NCBI GenBank assembly: GCA_002440745.1
Contig: DJVB01000021.1
Coordinates: 7,066 to 71,065 of the forward strand
DNA: 64,000 bases
Direction of reading: 5' to 3'
Source of the DNA: Bacteroidales bacterium UBA6267
GTDB lineage: Bacteria; Bacteroidota; Bacteroidia; Bacteroidales; UBA1556
Within the stretch, counting starts at the first letter, position 1. Every line of letters begins with the position of its first letter. Shown in pieces: positions 42,880 to 52,239 of the stretch. Under the pieces are notes generated by a model. That model worked only from the letters and a program-made list of their open reading frames with translations, ran no database searches and was not told the DNA's origin. Both the position numbers and the translations under genes were made by a program.

Positions 42880-45306
42880 ATGCTAAAACGATTCATTTTC
42901 GCTTCTGTTTTTTTTATGGGATTTCTTTTTAGCGGATTATATCTTTCAGCTAATCAGTATAATAATGCCAGCGTTAATAGATATAAGGTTAGTGGAGTGG
43001 TCAAAGACAGCCTTTCAAGCGAACTGCTACCAATGGCTAATATTGGGTTGTTTCACCCTGTTGACTCGCAAATAATTACCGGTTCAATTTCAAATAATCA
43101 AGGACTATTTGTAATAGAGAATATTGAATCGGGGAATTATTTGATGCGAATATCGTACTCCGGTTATAGAGAGAAATGGTTGCAATTGCTTGTTTCAGAG
43201 CAAGATATAGTTTTAGAAATTAACCTTGTTCCGATTGCAGTTGACCAAGCTGCGGTTGAAATTGTGGCACAGCAGCAAGTTGTAGAGCGATCCATAGAAA
43301 AAACGACTATAAATGTGGAGCAGAATATAACTTCTTCCGGTGGAACTGCTCTTGATGTTTTACTAAATATTCAGTCTATTGATGTGGACGAGGATGGAAA
43401 AATAAGCTATCGAGGATCGAATAAAGTGCTTGTTTTGATAAATGGGAATACCTCCGTGTTATCCGAAAATTTAAGCCAAATTTCGGCGGATCAAATTGCT
43501 AAAGTTGAGTTAATTAACAATCCATCAGCTAAATACGAGGCAGAAGGGGTTTCAGGAATCATAAATATTGTCCTTAAGTCCAATACCAAGAAATCAAAGA
43601 AAACAACTTTCAAAATTAGTGGAGGCTATCCCGAAAATGCCGCTGTGGCTTTGAGTTTTTTTAATGCAAAAGATAAATGGGTTTATAATGTTGGAGGTAA
43701 TTACAGTTTTTTGACTCGATTTCAAACAAAAGAGCATTTGCGAAGCAATTATGAAAATGCTTTTATTGATGATTTCTATCAGTTCGACAGACAGGACGAA
43801 ATGCTCCATACGGCTGTAATCAGTTCAGGTGCAGAGTATTCTTTAAAGAAAAACCAAAAAATTGGTGCTGATTTTTTAGTTTCCGGAAAACTTAATCAAG
43901 CAGACCGAAATATTGATTATCAGACTTTAACATCTGATGATTTGTTAGTTTACAAAGCTGAAAAGCCAATCGATATCAATCAAAAAAATTATTCGTTGAG
44001 TAGTCATGCATTTTATGCTCAAGATTTTGAAAGCAGAAGGCTTAAGTTTAGAGCTGATATTTCCGCAAACTTCCTAAAAGGTGAAACCGCGATGGAGAAT
44101 CAGACATACGATGCGTTGCATGTATTGAACCCTGTTGCCCAAAATACGGTTTCTTACCAAACAAATAAGGAACTTGAGGGTAAATTAGCTTTTTCAAAAG
44201 TGTTGCGAGATTCCTTTGAGTTAGACTTTGGAGGATCTTTTGATTTGCTTGACTTGACGAATGATTTTCAGGTGGAAGATTTTAACTATATAACTCAAAT
44301 TTGGGACTATAACAGCTCTCTTTCTCAGCAATTTAACTTTCGACAACAAATTGGCAGCGCGTATATCGACCTCAATAAAAAGTTTAAAAAAACCGAAATG
44401 ATTGCAGGTATTCGGTTTGAACATACTTCAAGTTTTAAGGATTCTTTTGCTTCGCATAGCTATTTCGATTGGTTTCCTTCATTAAATCTGAGCCAAAAAT
44501 TGTCGAAAAAGTTTATTTTAGTTGTAGCCGCAAGTCGTCGAATAAGTCGGCCAACAATTAAAATGCTTAATCCTTTTTCAGATGAATATGCTGATATAAC
44601 AAATATGCATGTTGGAAATCCACAGTTGAAACCCGAATATATTCTTTCAGGCGAGTTAGGTTTGAGGTTTGTTTCAGAGAAGTTAACTACAATGTTGTCA
44701 GGATATTATAGGGATATTAATGATGCAATTAGTAGGGTGAAATTTGCTTCGAATGATAGTGCTCTCACAGTAACGTTTACTAATCTATCGCGGGCGCAAA
44801 TGTTAGGAGCAGAGTGGGTTGGAGAATTGAGTTTGACTAAATGGTTGAAGTTTAATTACAGTTTTAACTTGTTTAATACCAGAATATTAGGAGACTACGG
44901 TTCTAATTCTGTGGACAAGAAGCTTCCTTCTTTCAATGTAAATAGCTCATTTTCAGTCAAACTTCCAAAACAATTCACGAGTCAGGTTTCGGGTTTTTAC
45001 AGGTCGAAATTGCCAAGTCTTTTAGGAACTTATATTCCTCGATACATGGTCGATTTTGCTATTAAAAAGAGTATCTGGAAAAATAAAGCTGTTCTTACTC
45101 TTAGAATTACCGATATTTTTAATATCTATCGTTATGGTTTCGATTTGAATGCCATTGACGATCAGGGTTTTGCATATTCGCAGTGGAACCGCAGAAAAAA
45201 CGAGTCGCAATATTTTATACTTAGCTTGACCTATAATATGAATGGTTCGGAAAAATCGAAGCCGGACAAAAAGGCTCAATTCTTCTTGGACGAATTTGAG
45301 AAATAG
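42880..45306 (+). CDS. TonB-dependent-receptor-like outer-membrane protein
   Basis: An 808-residue outer-membrane beta-barrel. The signal peptide is about 1-25. A carboxypeptidase-regulatory-like domain is at about 35-115 (KVSGVVKDSLSSELLPMANI; ESGNYLMRISYSGYRE). A plug domain follows at about 125-230 (TSSGGTALDVLLNIQSIDV; INGNTSVLSENLSQISADQI; INNPSAKYEAEGVSGIINIV), then a barrel (OMP_b-brl_3-like) to the end. No SusD partner is adjacent, so it is not a SusCD-type glycan system. Ligand unknown; iron chelates or peptides are common for this subfamily. It diverges from the sigma-54 activator and is convergent with the TPR gene of the next operon, 24 nt apart. Confidence 0.85.
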   Translation: MLKRFIFASVFFMGFLFSGLYLSANQYNNASVNRYKVSGVVKDSLSSELLPMANIGLFHPVDSQIITGSISNNQGLFVIENIESGNYLMRISYSGYREKWLQLLVSEQDIVLEINLVPIAVDQAAVEIVAQQQVVERSIEKTTINVEQNITSSGGTALDVLLNIQSIDVDEDGKISYRGSNKVLVLINGNTSVLSENLSQISADQIAKVELINNPSAKYEAEGVSGIINIVLKSNTKKSKKTTFKISGGYPENAAVALSFFNAKDKWVYNVGGNYSFLTRFQTKEHLRSNYENAFIDDFYQFDRQDEMLHTAVISSGAEYSLKKNQKIGADFLVSGKLNQADRNIDYQTLTSDDLLVYKAEKPIDINQKNYSLSSHAFYAQDFESRRLKFRADISANFLKGETAMENQTYDALHVLNPVAQNTVSYQTNKELEGKLAFSKVLRDSFELDFGGSFDLLDLTNDFQVEDFNYITQIWDYNSSLSQQFNFRQQIGSAYIDLNKKFKKTEMIAGIRFEHTSSFKDSFASHSYFDWFPSLNLSQKLSKKFILVVAASRRISRPTIKMLNPFSDEYADITNMHVGNPQLKPEYILSGELGLRFVSEKLTTMLSGYYRDINDAISRVKFASNDSALTVTFTNLSRAQMLGAEWVGELSLTKWLKFNYSFNLFNTRILGDYGSNSVDKKLPSFNVNSSFSVKLPKQFTSQVSGFYRSKLPSLLGTYIPRYMVDFAIKKSIWKNKAVLTLRITDIFNIYRYGFDLNAIDDQGFAYSQWNRRKNESQYFILSLTYNMNGSEKSKPDKKAQFFLDEFEK

Positions 45307-45329
45307 GGCGTTAGGAGTGTGGTCGAATG

Positions 45330-45947
45330 TTATTTTATCAGTTTCAATCCATCAGTAGCTGAACTGTCTCCCGGACTCAACATTAAAGCGATTTCGAATA
45401 GAACTTTCGCCTCCCGAGTTTTTCCCAGAAAGTAATTATTCCATGCAGAATATAAAACCGGATCGTAGGTAAATGGAAAAGCATTTAGCACGATGGTCAA
45501 GTATTTTTCAGCTTCTTTGTACTGCTTTCTGGAATGATAAATTTGCCCCAACTTCAAATTGGCGGTGTAGTTCATGGGGTCCATTTTCAAAATTTCTTGA
45601 TATTGCTTCAAAACCTGATCCCAGTTGCCCATTGCTGAAGCAGGATAGGTTAGGCCAAATCTGGCTTCGATGGAAAGTGGCTTTAATGCAATTGCTTTTG
45701 AGTAATACGAAACTGATTCGGTATATTGGCCGGCCAAATAGGTCAACCAACCTAATCTGAGATTTATCGGATAAGAATCGGCTTTATAAACTTTCTTCAT
45801 CAAATTTACAGCTTCAGAGTAGCTGCCATCTGTTTCTTTACTATAGCTCTCTTTGAAAGCCGTTTGAATTTCTTCGGTTGTTTGACTAAAGCCTAAATAA
45901 CTAACTGATAATAAAATAATTACTGCGAATTTTCTTAAAATGTCCAT
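45330..45947 (-). CDS. Exported TPR protein, end of the six-gene operon
   Basis: 205 residues: signal peptide 1-21 (FAVIILLSVSYLGFSQ) and about five tetratricopeptide repeats (SYSEAVNLMKKVYKADSYPI; LGWLTYLAGQYTESVSYYSK; NWDQVLKQYQEILKMDPMNY; LGQIYHSRKQYKEAEKYLTI; SAWNNYFLGKTREAKVLFEI). Periplasmic scaffold of protein contacts. The start overlaps the end of the upstream barrel gene by 13 nt, so both are translated in coupling. As last gene of the PqqD-ATP-grasp operon it may hold envelope parts of that system together. No specific family. Confidence 0.78.
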   Translation of the reverse strand: MDILRKFAVIILLSVSYLGFSQTTEEIQTAFKESYSKETDGSYSEAVNLMKKVYKADSYPINLRLGWLTYLAGQYTESVSYYSKAIALKPLSIEARFGLTYPASAMGNWDQVLKQYQEILKMDPMNYTANLKLGQIYHSRKQYKEAEKYLTIVLNAFPFTYDPVLYSAWNNYFLGKTREAKVLFEIALMLSPGDSSATDGLKLIK

Positions 45948-47323
45948 TTGATGCCTCCTATTAAATTATATTGTTGAAATTGATAACTTGTTGATTCTAT
46001 TGTTTGATCAAAAACTGTCGGATATGAGTTCATGAAGTTTTCTTTGAACTGCTGTTGAAAAACAATATTTAACTCAAGTCGCTCCGACAAAAGTAGAATA
46101 AATTTCAAATCGATGATGCTTCGGATGTCGTCTCTGACATTATAAACATAATACCCATTATCCAAATATGCGTTTATAAACTTTCCGAGTTTAAGGTCCA
46201 TTTCGAGCCAAACCTTTGGAGAAGCCCTAAATCCAATCTTTTGCCTGAATAATAAATTGGCAACTCCATCTTCCCAATGACCTAAAATATTAGTAACCAA
46301 ATAAGTACGGAAACTGCCCAAAGGAAAATAAATTAACTCGGTTCCTAATTGCATTTGAGTTGTTTGATTTAAATCTGAATAACCGGCTAAAAGGCCGAGA
46401 TATGCTTTCCTGAATTTAACACCACTTCTTAGACTTAGAATCATATTCTTTTCTTGAAAACTTAGTGTGTCAAAAATATTGATTGAAGTGTTTGGATCGT
46501 TTCCTGTTTTTTGAACGGTATTATAGTCGAAACCGGAAAGATTGATTGAGGGGTTGAAATAGAACCGCTTGGAATCGTAGTTTAATCCGAAAAACAGATA
46601 GGTTTGTTTTACTTTGTAATCGTTTTCTAAGGTGTCTAAGAAGTTTTTATAAAAGCGATAACGGCCAATTTCCATTCCGGTGAAACCAATTTGATAACTT
46701 ATGGATGGACTTATAAATCCTTGGATGTCAGCATTGTAATAATTTTGATCCTGAAACTGGTCTATTTCTTTAAAGTAGTACAGCCTTCGTTCCTTAAAGG
46801 CTTTATCTGTTATATTTTCCGAAAAACTAAAACCGCCTTCCACATAAATTTGTTTTATGAATTTACAGTTTTTCTTGCTACGAATCAGACTGTCAGGATG
46901 GTATTTTTTAATAGCATCGGCTCCCCGAAGATTTTTGGTGTAAAGGTAGGAAAGGTAGAGAGTTTTTATAAGAATGGTGTCGTTAGAAGCAAAGCTGTTT
47001 TGGGATAATGCCTTTTCAGAATGATAAATGGCATTGAGATAATCGTTGGTTTGAAAGGAAGCAATAGCTATGCGATAGTTGAGATAGTAGTAATCAATTC
47101 CAGCCTTTTTTGCAAGTTTGCCCTGATATAATACTTCTTGCCAATCGCCTGACATATAGGCATCATAGCTTTTTTTATCGATGGTTCCGAAATCAAGTTG
47201 ATTCTGACTGAAAAGCGATAATTGAACTAAGAGAAGAAAAACTAATGTAAAAAGTAGAGAAACTCTTTTTGTTAAATGAGTTTCACCTTTTAAAAAAATT
47301 GCTATGATATATTTCTTTCTCAT
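45935..47323 (-). CDS. Outer-membrane barrel protein with N-terminal helical repeats
   Basis: 462 residues, no named family recognised. A signal-anchor at about 20-38 (RVSLLFTLVFLLLVQLSLFS) is followed by a helical, TPR-like part (to about 140; YRIAIASFQTNDYLNAIYHS) and then many short amphipathic beta-strands (YVEGGFSFSENIT; YFNPSINLSGFDYN; AYLGLLAGYSDLNQTTQMQL). It ends GIKWTF with a terminal Phe, as in barrels inserted by BamA. It overlaps the urea-transporter/M23 gene by 4 nt and the TPR gene by 13 nt. Probable outer-membrane component of the operon. Confidence 0.7.
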   Translation of the reverse strand: MRKKYIIAIFLKGETHLTKRVSLLFTLVFLLLVQLSLFSQNQLDFGTIDKKSYDAYMSGDWQEVLYQGKLAKKAGIDYYYLNYRIAIASFQTNDYLNAIYHSEKALSQNSFASNDTILIKTLYLSYLYTKNLRGADAIKKYHPDSLIRSKKNCKFIKQIYVEGGFSFSENITDKAFKERRLYYFKEIDQFQDQNYYNADIQGFISPSISYQIGFTGMEIGRYRFYKNFLDTLENDYKVKQTYLFFGLNYDSKRFYFNPSINLSGFDYNTVQKTGNDPNTSINIFDTLSFQEKNMILSLRSGVKFRKAYLGLLAGYSDLNQTTQMQLGTELIYFPLGSFRTYLVTNILGHWEDGVANLLFRQKIGFRASPKVWLEMDLKLGKFINAYLDNGYYVYNVRDDIRSIIDLKFILLLSERLELNIVFQQQFKENFMNSYPTVFDQTIESTSYQFQQYNLIGGIKWTF

Positions 47324-49485
47324 TCTCTTATAAATGAATAAGTTGTTGAATTATTGCCAATGATTAAATCCCACTCAGCAATCCCCTTCATGTCAATTCT
47401 AAACTCGTTTTGATAGGTTTGTTTTCTGCTAAAGGTAATGGTTGATTGAAGTTTGATGGAGCTTTCGTCAAAGTATTGCTGATTTTCTATGTATTCTAAT
47501 TTGAAAATCGGTTTGATAAAAATGTAAAAAGGGGCAATAAAATCTTGGAGGAAGGTTTTAAAATTCCTAAAAATATTTGCAGGAAGATAATCTTCGATGA
47601 TTAGTTGTTGGTTCCAAACAAAAACTACTTGATAGGCAGCAAGATAAAACTTAAATAGTGCTGATTTTTTGTCGCCTTCAAAAGCTGTGAAGGAGATTTT
47701 ATTGTCGTTTTTTACAAAGAAAGCTTTGGATTGTGTTTGGACACAATAGAGATACGTATTGTTGAAATAGTCGATTTCGGTTTTCCATACCAAAGTTTGG
47801 TTCTCTGCTTGTAAGTTCAATTCCTGTCCGGGAATAAAACCGAAGGCCTTTTTCAGAGCTTGATTCACTTCAGCGTTTTTGATAGTTTGATTGTGTTTGG
47901 GTACGGAATTAATCAAGATGGTTTCTTTAGAGTCTTCGCTAACAACGTAGTTTCCAAAAGGATGTTTGAGTGTTTCAGAGCCAATATATGGAGTGGCTTG
48001 CAGTTGAAAATGCAGATGTGGATAAGGCGACCGTCCGCTATTTCCAACCACTGCTATTGGTTGTCCTTTACGAACGTATTCTCCTATAGATACGCGAAAA
48101 CTTCCTTTTTTTAAGTGGCTCATTTGCGAATAAAGCTGCGTGTCGTGCCGAATCACAATGCTGTTGCCCCAATTCTGTTTAAGGTTCACATCTCCAATGT
48201 CGTTGTCTTCTATGCCATCCTCAATTTGTTCCACAAAACCATCTGCAGGTGCAATAACGACCTTATTATAACAGTGATAATCAGTTAGATGTAAGCCGTC
48301 TCCAATAAATTCTTTTCCATTTTCTTCAATCACAAAGTCCCAAGCGTGTTGCCATTTTCCTTTATGAGTATATTCTCCGTCGTGGGCTTGTGAGATTTTC
48401 CATTGTCCAAAAAATGGTAAACTGATACTTACTAAAGGTTGACCAAAAAACCTGTCTTTGAAGTTTTTAAAACTGTAAAGGTTTTTCTCCGGCGAATTTT
48501 TCTGAATAATCACTAATTGAAGTCCCCGTTCAATTTTTTCACGGAAAGCCAAAGCATAAAGAAACATAATCACCGTTATGTTAAATGGCAAAGCATAAGT
48601 TGAAAGCCCCATTGGAATCAAAATGCTGTTGGTCCCAGTCATTATAAAGCTGATAATCGGAGTCAGCAAAATGACCCAGAGGAAAGATAAAAGAGATGGC
48701 ACGATAAAAAAGCCGCCGATTGCAATAGCTGACAGAATGTAGTTGAATCCGATATACGAATAATGCAATTCGGTAAAATCGGCTCCAACAATTGAATAAT
48801 AAAGGTATGCACTGTAAAAGCCAACAAGCGAAAGCACGAAAGAAATTCGTGAAACAATGAGCAAACCAAGTGCGATTAGAAGCCCTGCGTAGATATTATA
48901 CTGAAAAAAGATAGCAGCCAACGACAGGAAGTAGGTTTTGAGGGAAAGAGCAATCGGATAGTTTTCGATTGCCTTATGCCACGATAGTGCAGTGGTATTG
49001 AAGTTATAAGCTATGTCGTTATATAAGTAAACCCCTGATGAATTTATTTCTAAGCCTGTAAACTGATGACTAGCCAATGAGGTTATCCATAGCCCTATTA
49101 GGAAAGGTAAGCTCAGAAATGGAAGTTTGTATTTCATCAGCCATCCTTCAAAAATTAGGGTGACGAGAAGGGTGAGAATTGCTGCAAAGATGAGCACCAA
49201 AAACAATATCAAATTGAACTGATAATATACTCCAAGACCCAAACCAACAAGCAAAACATTAAAACCATATTGTCCTGAAATGATTTTAGTCCGATTGATG
49301 CTCAATGCCAACGCTACAAGATTTGCCACTACTATGGAAATCAGGCCTGATAATCCGGCAGAAAGATTGAAAAAGGAAACTGCAAGGAGTAAAAAACCAA
49401 AGAGCATCCTGTCAGAAAAAAATATTTGGGAATACGATAACAGGATACTCCTTAAAGCCTGAAATAAAATGGTTCTAAATTTCAT
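47320..49485 (-). CDS. Fusion of urea-transporter-like domain with M23 peptidase
   Basis: 721 residues with two unrelated parts. Residues 1-320 form about 10 membrane helices with two UT-type repeats: GQYGFNVLLVGLGLGVYY (71-88) and YIGFNYILSAIAIGGFF (244-260), each with the GFN..L signature, plus LPFNITVIMF (299-308), like the pore-lining LTAPFN of urea channels. Residues about 360-500 are an M23 peptidase fold: HAWD (H380, D383), SHL (H457), PHLHFQ (H490, H492), preceded by a Gly-rich region. Zinc ligands are all present. The rest (500-721) is beta-rich. The peptidase part probably faces the periplasm and acts on peptidoglycan cross-links. The substrate of the channel part is inferred only. 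Fourth gene of the operon. Confidence 0.82.
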   Translation of the reverse strand: MKFRTILFQALRSILLSYSQIFFSDRMLFGFLLLAVSFFNLSAGLSGLISIVVANLVALALSINRTKIISGQYGFNVLLVGLGLGVYYQFNLILFLVLIFAAILTLLVTLIFEGWLMKYKLPFLSLPFLIGLWITSLASHQFTGLEINSSGVYLYNDIAYNFNTTALSWHKAIENYPIALSLKTYFLSLAAIFFQYNIYAGLLIALGLLIVSRISFVLSLVGFYSAYLYYSIVGADFTELHYSYIGFNYILSAIAIGGFFIVPSLLSFLWVILLTPIISFIMTGTNSILIPMGLSTYALPFNITVIMFLYALAFREKIERGLQLVIIQKNSPEKNLYSFKNFKDRFFGQPLVSISLPFFGQWKISQAHDGEYTHKGKWQHAWDFVIEENGKEFIGDGLHLTDYHCYNKVVIAPADGFVEQIEDGIEDNDIGDVNLKQNWGNSIVIRHDTQLYSQMSHLKKGSFRVSIGEYVRKGQPIAVVGNSGRSPYPHLHFQLQATPYIGSETLKHPFGNYVVSEDSKETILINSVPKHNQTIKNAEVNQALKKAFGFIPGQELNLQAENQTLVWKTEIDYFNNTYLYCVQTQSKAFFVKNDNKISFTAFEGDKKSALFKFYLAAYQVVFVWNQQLIIEDYLPANIFRNFKTFLQDFIAPFYIFIKPIFKLEYIENQQYFDESSIKLQSTITFSRKQTYQNEFRIDMKGIAEWDLIIGNNSTTYSFIRE

Positions 49486-49526
49486 GAGGGCGAAATTAAT
49501 TAAATGTTGTTTTGCTCCTCTAAAAA

Positions 49527-50885
49527 TTACAGTTTGAAATCAGTAAGATGTTTTGGCATTCCTTCATAATCAGAAATGGAATTCATCGACTCTCCTTTTC
49601 GTATCACGTGGATTTTTCCTTCCAAATCTATCATCACCACTTTTGGCCTCAAGGTGATGAACTGCATCCATTGGGTCATATTATATGCTCCAACGTGGTG
49701 AACTACAACATGATCTCCTGGATTAAGCAGCGGGAGTTCAACATTTTCGCGAATCACATCAATATTCATGCATAGCGGGCCATATAGCATGGTGTTTTCG
49801 GTATGATGAGTGAATTCCTGCGCCGGTGTAATTTTATGCTGATACCAAAAGCTTGTAAAGAGAATGTTCACTCCAATATCGAGAATGGTATTCCGTTTCC
49901 CTATGCTGCTTCTTTTGTTGGCAATAACAGTTCCTAATAAAAATCCGGCTTCATCAATCAAAGCGCGACCGGTTTCTAAAAATAGCCACGGCAAATGGTC
50001 AGGAGATATATTACTGTTTATCAGTGCCGAAGTGATTTTTTCTGCATAATCATCAAAGCTGGGATTGGTGTCGCTTCCGGGCAGATAGGCTCCTTTTAAG
50101 GTGTTCTTTCCTGCAAAACCGCCTCCTAAATCAATATACTTCACATGATGGTTGTATTTCTGTTGAAGTCCAACGGCAAGGTCGGCAAGTTTGGCGGCAG
50201 CAATACCATAAGGCTCAGCAGTCATCATATAGGTTCCAATATGGCAATGAAGCCCAACCAAATCCATCTTTTTGGAAATCATAATTTTATTCAAGGCATC
50301 CCACGCTTGGCCATTTTCATAATTGAAACCAAACCTATCCCACATAGGATAAACGCCGGTGTCCATATTCACTCGGATAGCTACTTGAGGGCGAAGTCCG
50401 GTTTCGTCTGCCAATTCAAGAATTGTATAATACTCATCTAAATGATCGATATGAATCAAAGATTTGTTGTCAATAGCTTTTTTAAGGTCATCTCTTGTTT
50501 TATCGGGTCCGTTGAAGATGATTTTATTGCCTGGAATTCCATTATTCAGGGCTTTGTCATACTCAAATCCACTCACTACTTCTGCCCAACTTCCTTCTTG
50601 GTGAAATACGTTGCAAATTGCTGACAGATAATTGGTTTTATACGACCACGCAAATTGAACTTTCGGATAACGAATCGCGAATGCTCTCATAGCATCTTTG
50701 TAAACTTGGCGTATGGTTTTTTCGGATATCACAAAAACCGGACTGCCATGTTCCTTGATGATGTCTTTTACGGCTACACCATCAATATGGGTCATTGGTT
50801 TATACTCACTTCTTAATCCAAATTTATTTGGCATTTCGTTTTCAATCCTTTTGATTGACGGCCTTTCATATTTCTTTTTGCTCAT
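49527..50885 (-). CDS. PLP-dependent decarboxylase of the LysA/ornithine-decarboxylase fold
   Basis: 452-residue fold-type III PLP enzyme. Visible catalytic features: YKTN with the Schiff-base Lys83, HCHIGT (213-218), DLGGGF (252-257) for phosphate binding, ETGRAL (304-309) in place of the usual EPGR, GPLCMNID (369-376) with the catalytic Cys372 and Asp376, and VGAYNMT (398-404). Cys and Asp are kept, so decarboxylation (not racemisation) is expected. The ETGR and CMNID variations separate it from housekeeping diaminopimelate decarboxylase. Substrate unknown: a diamino acid or a carboxy-polyamine are the likely classes. Third gene of the operon, 21 nt after the ATP-grasp gene. Confidence 0.85.
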   Translation of the reverse strand: MSKKKYERPSIKRIENEMPNKFGLRSEYKPMTHIDGVAVKDIIKEHGSPVFVISEKTIRQVYKDAMRAFAIRYPKVQFAWSYKTNYLSAICNVFHQEGSWAEVVSGFEYDKALNNGIPGNKIIFNGPDKTRDDLKKAIDNKSLIHIDHLDEYYTILELADETGLRPQVAIRVNMDTGVYPMWDRFGFNYENGQAWDALNKIMISKKMDLVGLHCHIGTYMMTAEPYGIAAAKLADLAVGLQQKYNHHVKYIDLGGGFAGKNTLKGAYLPGSDTNPSFDDYAEKITSALINSNISPDHLPWLFLETGRALIDEAGFLLGTVIANKRSSIGKRNTILDIGVNILFTSFWYQHKITPAQEFTHHTENTMLYGPLCMNIDVIRENVELPLLNPGDHVVVHHVGAYNMTQWMQFITLRPKVVMIDLEGKIHVIRKGESMNSISDYEGMPKHLTDFKL

Positions 50886-50906
50886 AAAGCTTTGTTATTT
50901 AATATT

Positions 50907-51956
50907 TTATAATTCTCCAAAAGTGGATATTTGTTGAAATTCAGCAATGTCTAAAACCATATCCCAACTATATCTGATAAACATTTTTGAGGTTTGGTAC
51001 GATTCAAAAGGCTCAACTGCCTGATCTAAGGCAAGGTTCACAATCGCCTCTGGAATATTTTGCCCCACTCCGACTGCAAGATAAATCCATGCAGGCATTC
51101 TCGGGTTTATCTCCAAAAGATAATAATCGCCTTCGGGATCTTTCATAAGCTCCAACTCAAATGGCCCTCGCCATGAAGTGCTTTTTAGAAAATGCCGCGT
51201 AAGTTCGATGATGTTTTCATCAGTTATAGTTATGCCTCCCCACGCTTTTCCTTTGTCGGTAATATATTGTTTGCGCATGGGAACGGCAGCAATCATATTC
51301 CCTTTTCCATCACCCAATCCGGTCACGTTATACTCATTTCCTTTTACAAATTGTTGAATGATAATCGGTAATCCCCATTTAGAACTTATCTTATGAAAAA
51401 AGGTGGTTGCCTGTTGAGGGGTATGAGCCACATAAGCGTCATAATATTTTCCTTTGACTAATAAAGGATAGGAAAACTCGTCATGCAACGAATAAATTTC
51501 TCCGGCATCATAAAGAGCTTTGCTATGTGGTACTTTGATGTTATAATCTTTTCCGAATTTTGGTAGATTGATTTTTTGTCGTTCCTCAAATTGGTTAATT
51601 TCCGGTAGAAAAAGCTTGATTCCTAATTTATTAAGCTCTTTTTCCAATTTCATGAAAGAATAGAGTTCGGCGTCGAAGTTGGGGATAATTACGTCAATGT
51701 TTTCAACGGAATGAATATATTTTATCCTTTCTAACAATGTTTCTGTGCCGGTTGTAGGATAGGGGATTTGGTAGCTTTTTGCAAATAAATCATGCAAATA
51801 AATACCGGGCTCTAAGGATTCGTAACTTAATCCGATGATATTTGCATCGAACGATTTAGCTTCTTTTAGGCCACGTGCAACTGCCACTCCCGGCCCAGGG
51901 CTGTCAATGGCATTTAATCCTGTAACAGCGATGGTTAGTGGCTTCAGATTAGTCAT
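50907..51956 (-). CDS. ATP-grasp ligase (CarB/PylC-like)
   Basis: 349-residue enzyme of the carboxylate-amine ligase superfamily. A Rossmann-like N-terminal part (TIAVTGLNAIDSPGPGVAVA, then NIDVIIPNFDAELYSF) leads to the ATP-grasp fold with K168 in YPLLVKGKYYDA, QQFVKGNEYNV, and the Mg-binding E282, N284 and R286 in YYLLEINPRMPAW. Such enzymes activate a carboxylate as acyl phosphate and couple it to an amine or peptide. It overlaps the PqqD-like gene by 8 nt and precedes the decarboxylase gene. It lacks the biotin and ammonia channels of CarB, so a peptide or amino-acid ligase is more likely. Product unknown. Confidence 0.85.
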   Translation of the reverse strand: MTNLKPLTIAVTGLNAIDSPGPGVAVARGLKEAKSFDANIIGLSYESLEPGIYLHDLFAKSYQIPYPTTGTETLLERIKYIHSVENIDVIIPNFDAELYSFMKLEKELNKLGIKLFLPEINQFEERQKINLPKFGKDYNIKVPHSKALYDAGEIYSLHDEFSYPLLVKGKYYDAYVAHTPQQATTFFHKISSKWGLPIIIQQFVKGNEYNVTGLGDGKGNMIAAVPMRKQYITDKGKAWGGITITDENIIELTRHFLKSTSWRGPFELELMKDPEGDYYLLEINPRMPAWIYLAVGVGQNIPEAIVNLALDQAVEPFESYQTSKMFIRYSWDMVLDIAEFQQISTFGEL

Positions 51957-52203
51957 TTTTACTGTTTTCTAAAATCCCGTACTGAGTTAGAGTTCCCTTA
52001 AAGTCTTCGATGTCACGTTCTAAAATAGATAAACTCACATCAAAATCTTGACTTATCTCTTGGGTCATTTCTTCAAGACTTTTTCCATCTTTAACCATTT
52101 TTAGTATGGCTACCCCCATTGGATTTAGTGAAAACGATTCACCGGTAGCCGGATTCAGCAAAAAACCGGAATCGCTTATAGCAATATTGCTCTTAATTCT
52201 CAT
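51949..52203 (-). CDS. PqqD-like peptide-binding protein (RRE-type fold)
   Basis: 84 residues: MRIKSNIAISDSGFLLNPAT, GESFSLNPMGVAILKMVKDG, then a helical MTQEISQDFDVSLSILERDI. This is the PqqD/RiPP-recognition-element pattern (conserved LN..G..IL..), a winged-helix domain that in RiPP systems binds a leader peptide. No precursor peptide gene is visible nearby, so it may bind a protein or peptide partner made elsewhere, or act as a carrier. The start is ATG 52203: the longer frame begins at TTG 52242, which is inside the -7 element. First gene of the operon, overlapping the ATP-grasp gene by 8 nt. Confidence 0.78.
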   Translation of the reverse strand: MRIKSNIAISDSGFLLNPATGESFSLNPMGVAILKMVKDGKSLEEMTQEISQDFDVSLSILERDIEDFKGTLTQYGILENSKND

Positions 52204-52239
52204 ATCTTTATTTGTTATTGGTTCTGTAAAAACTATTTG

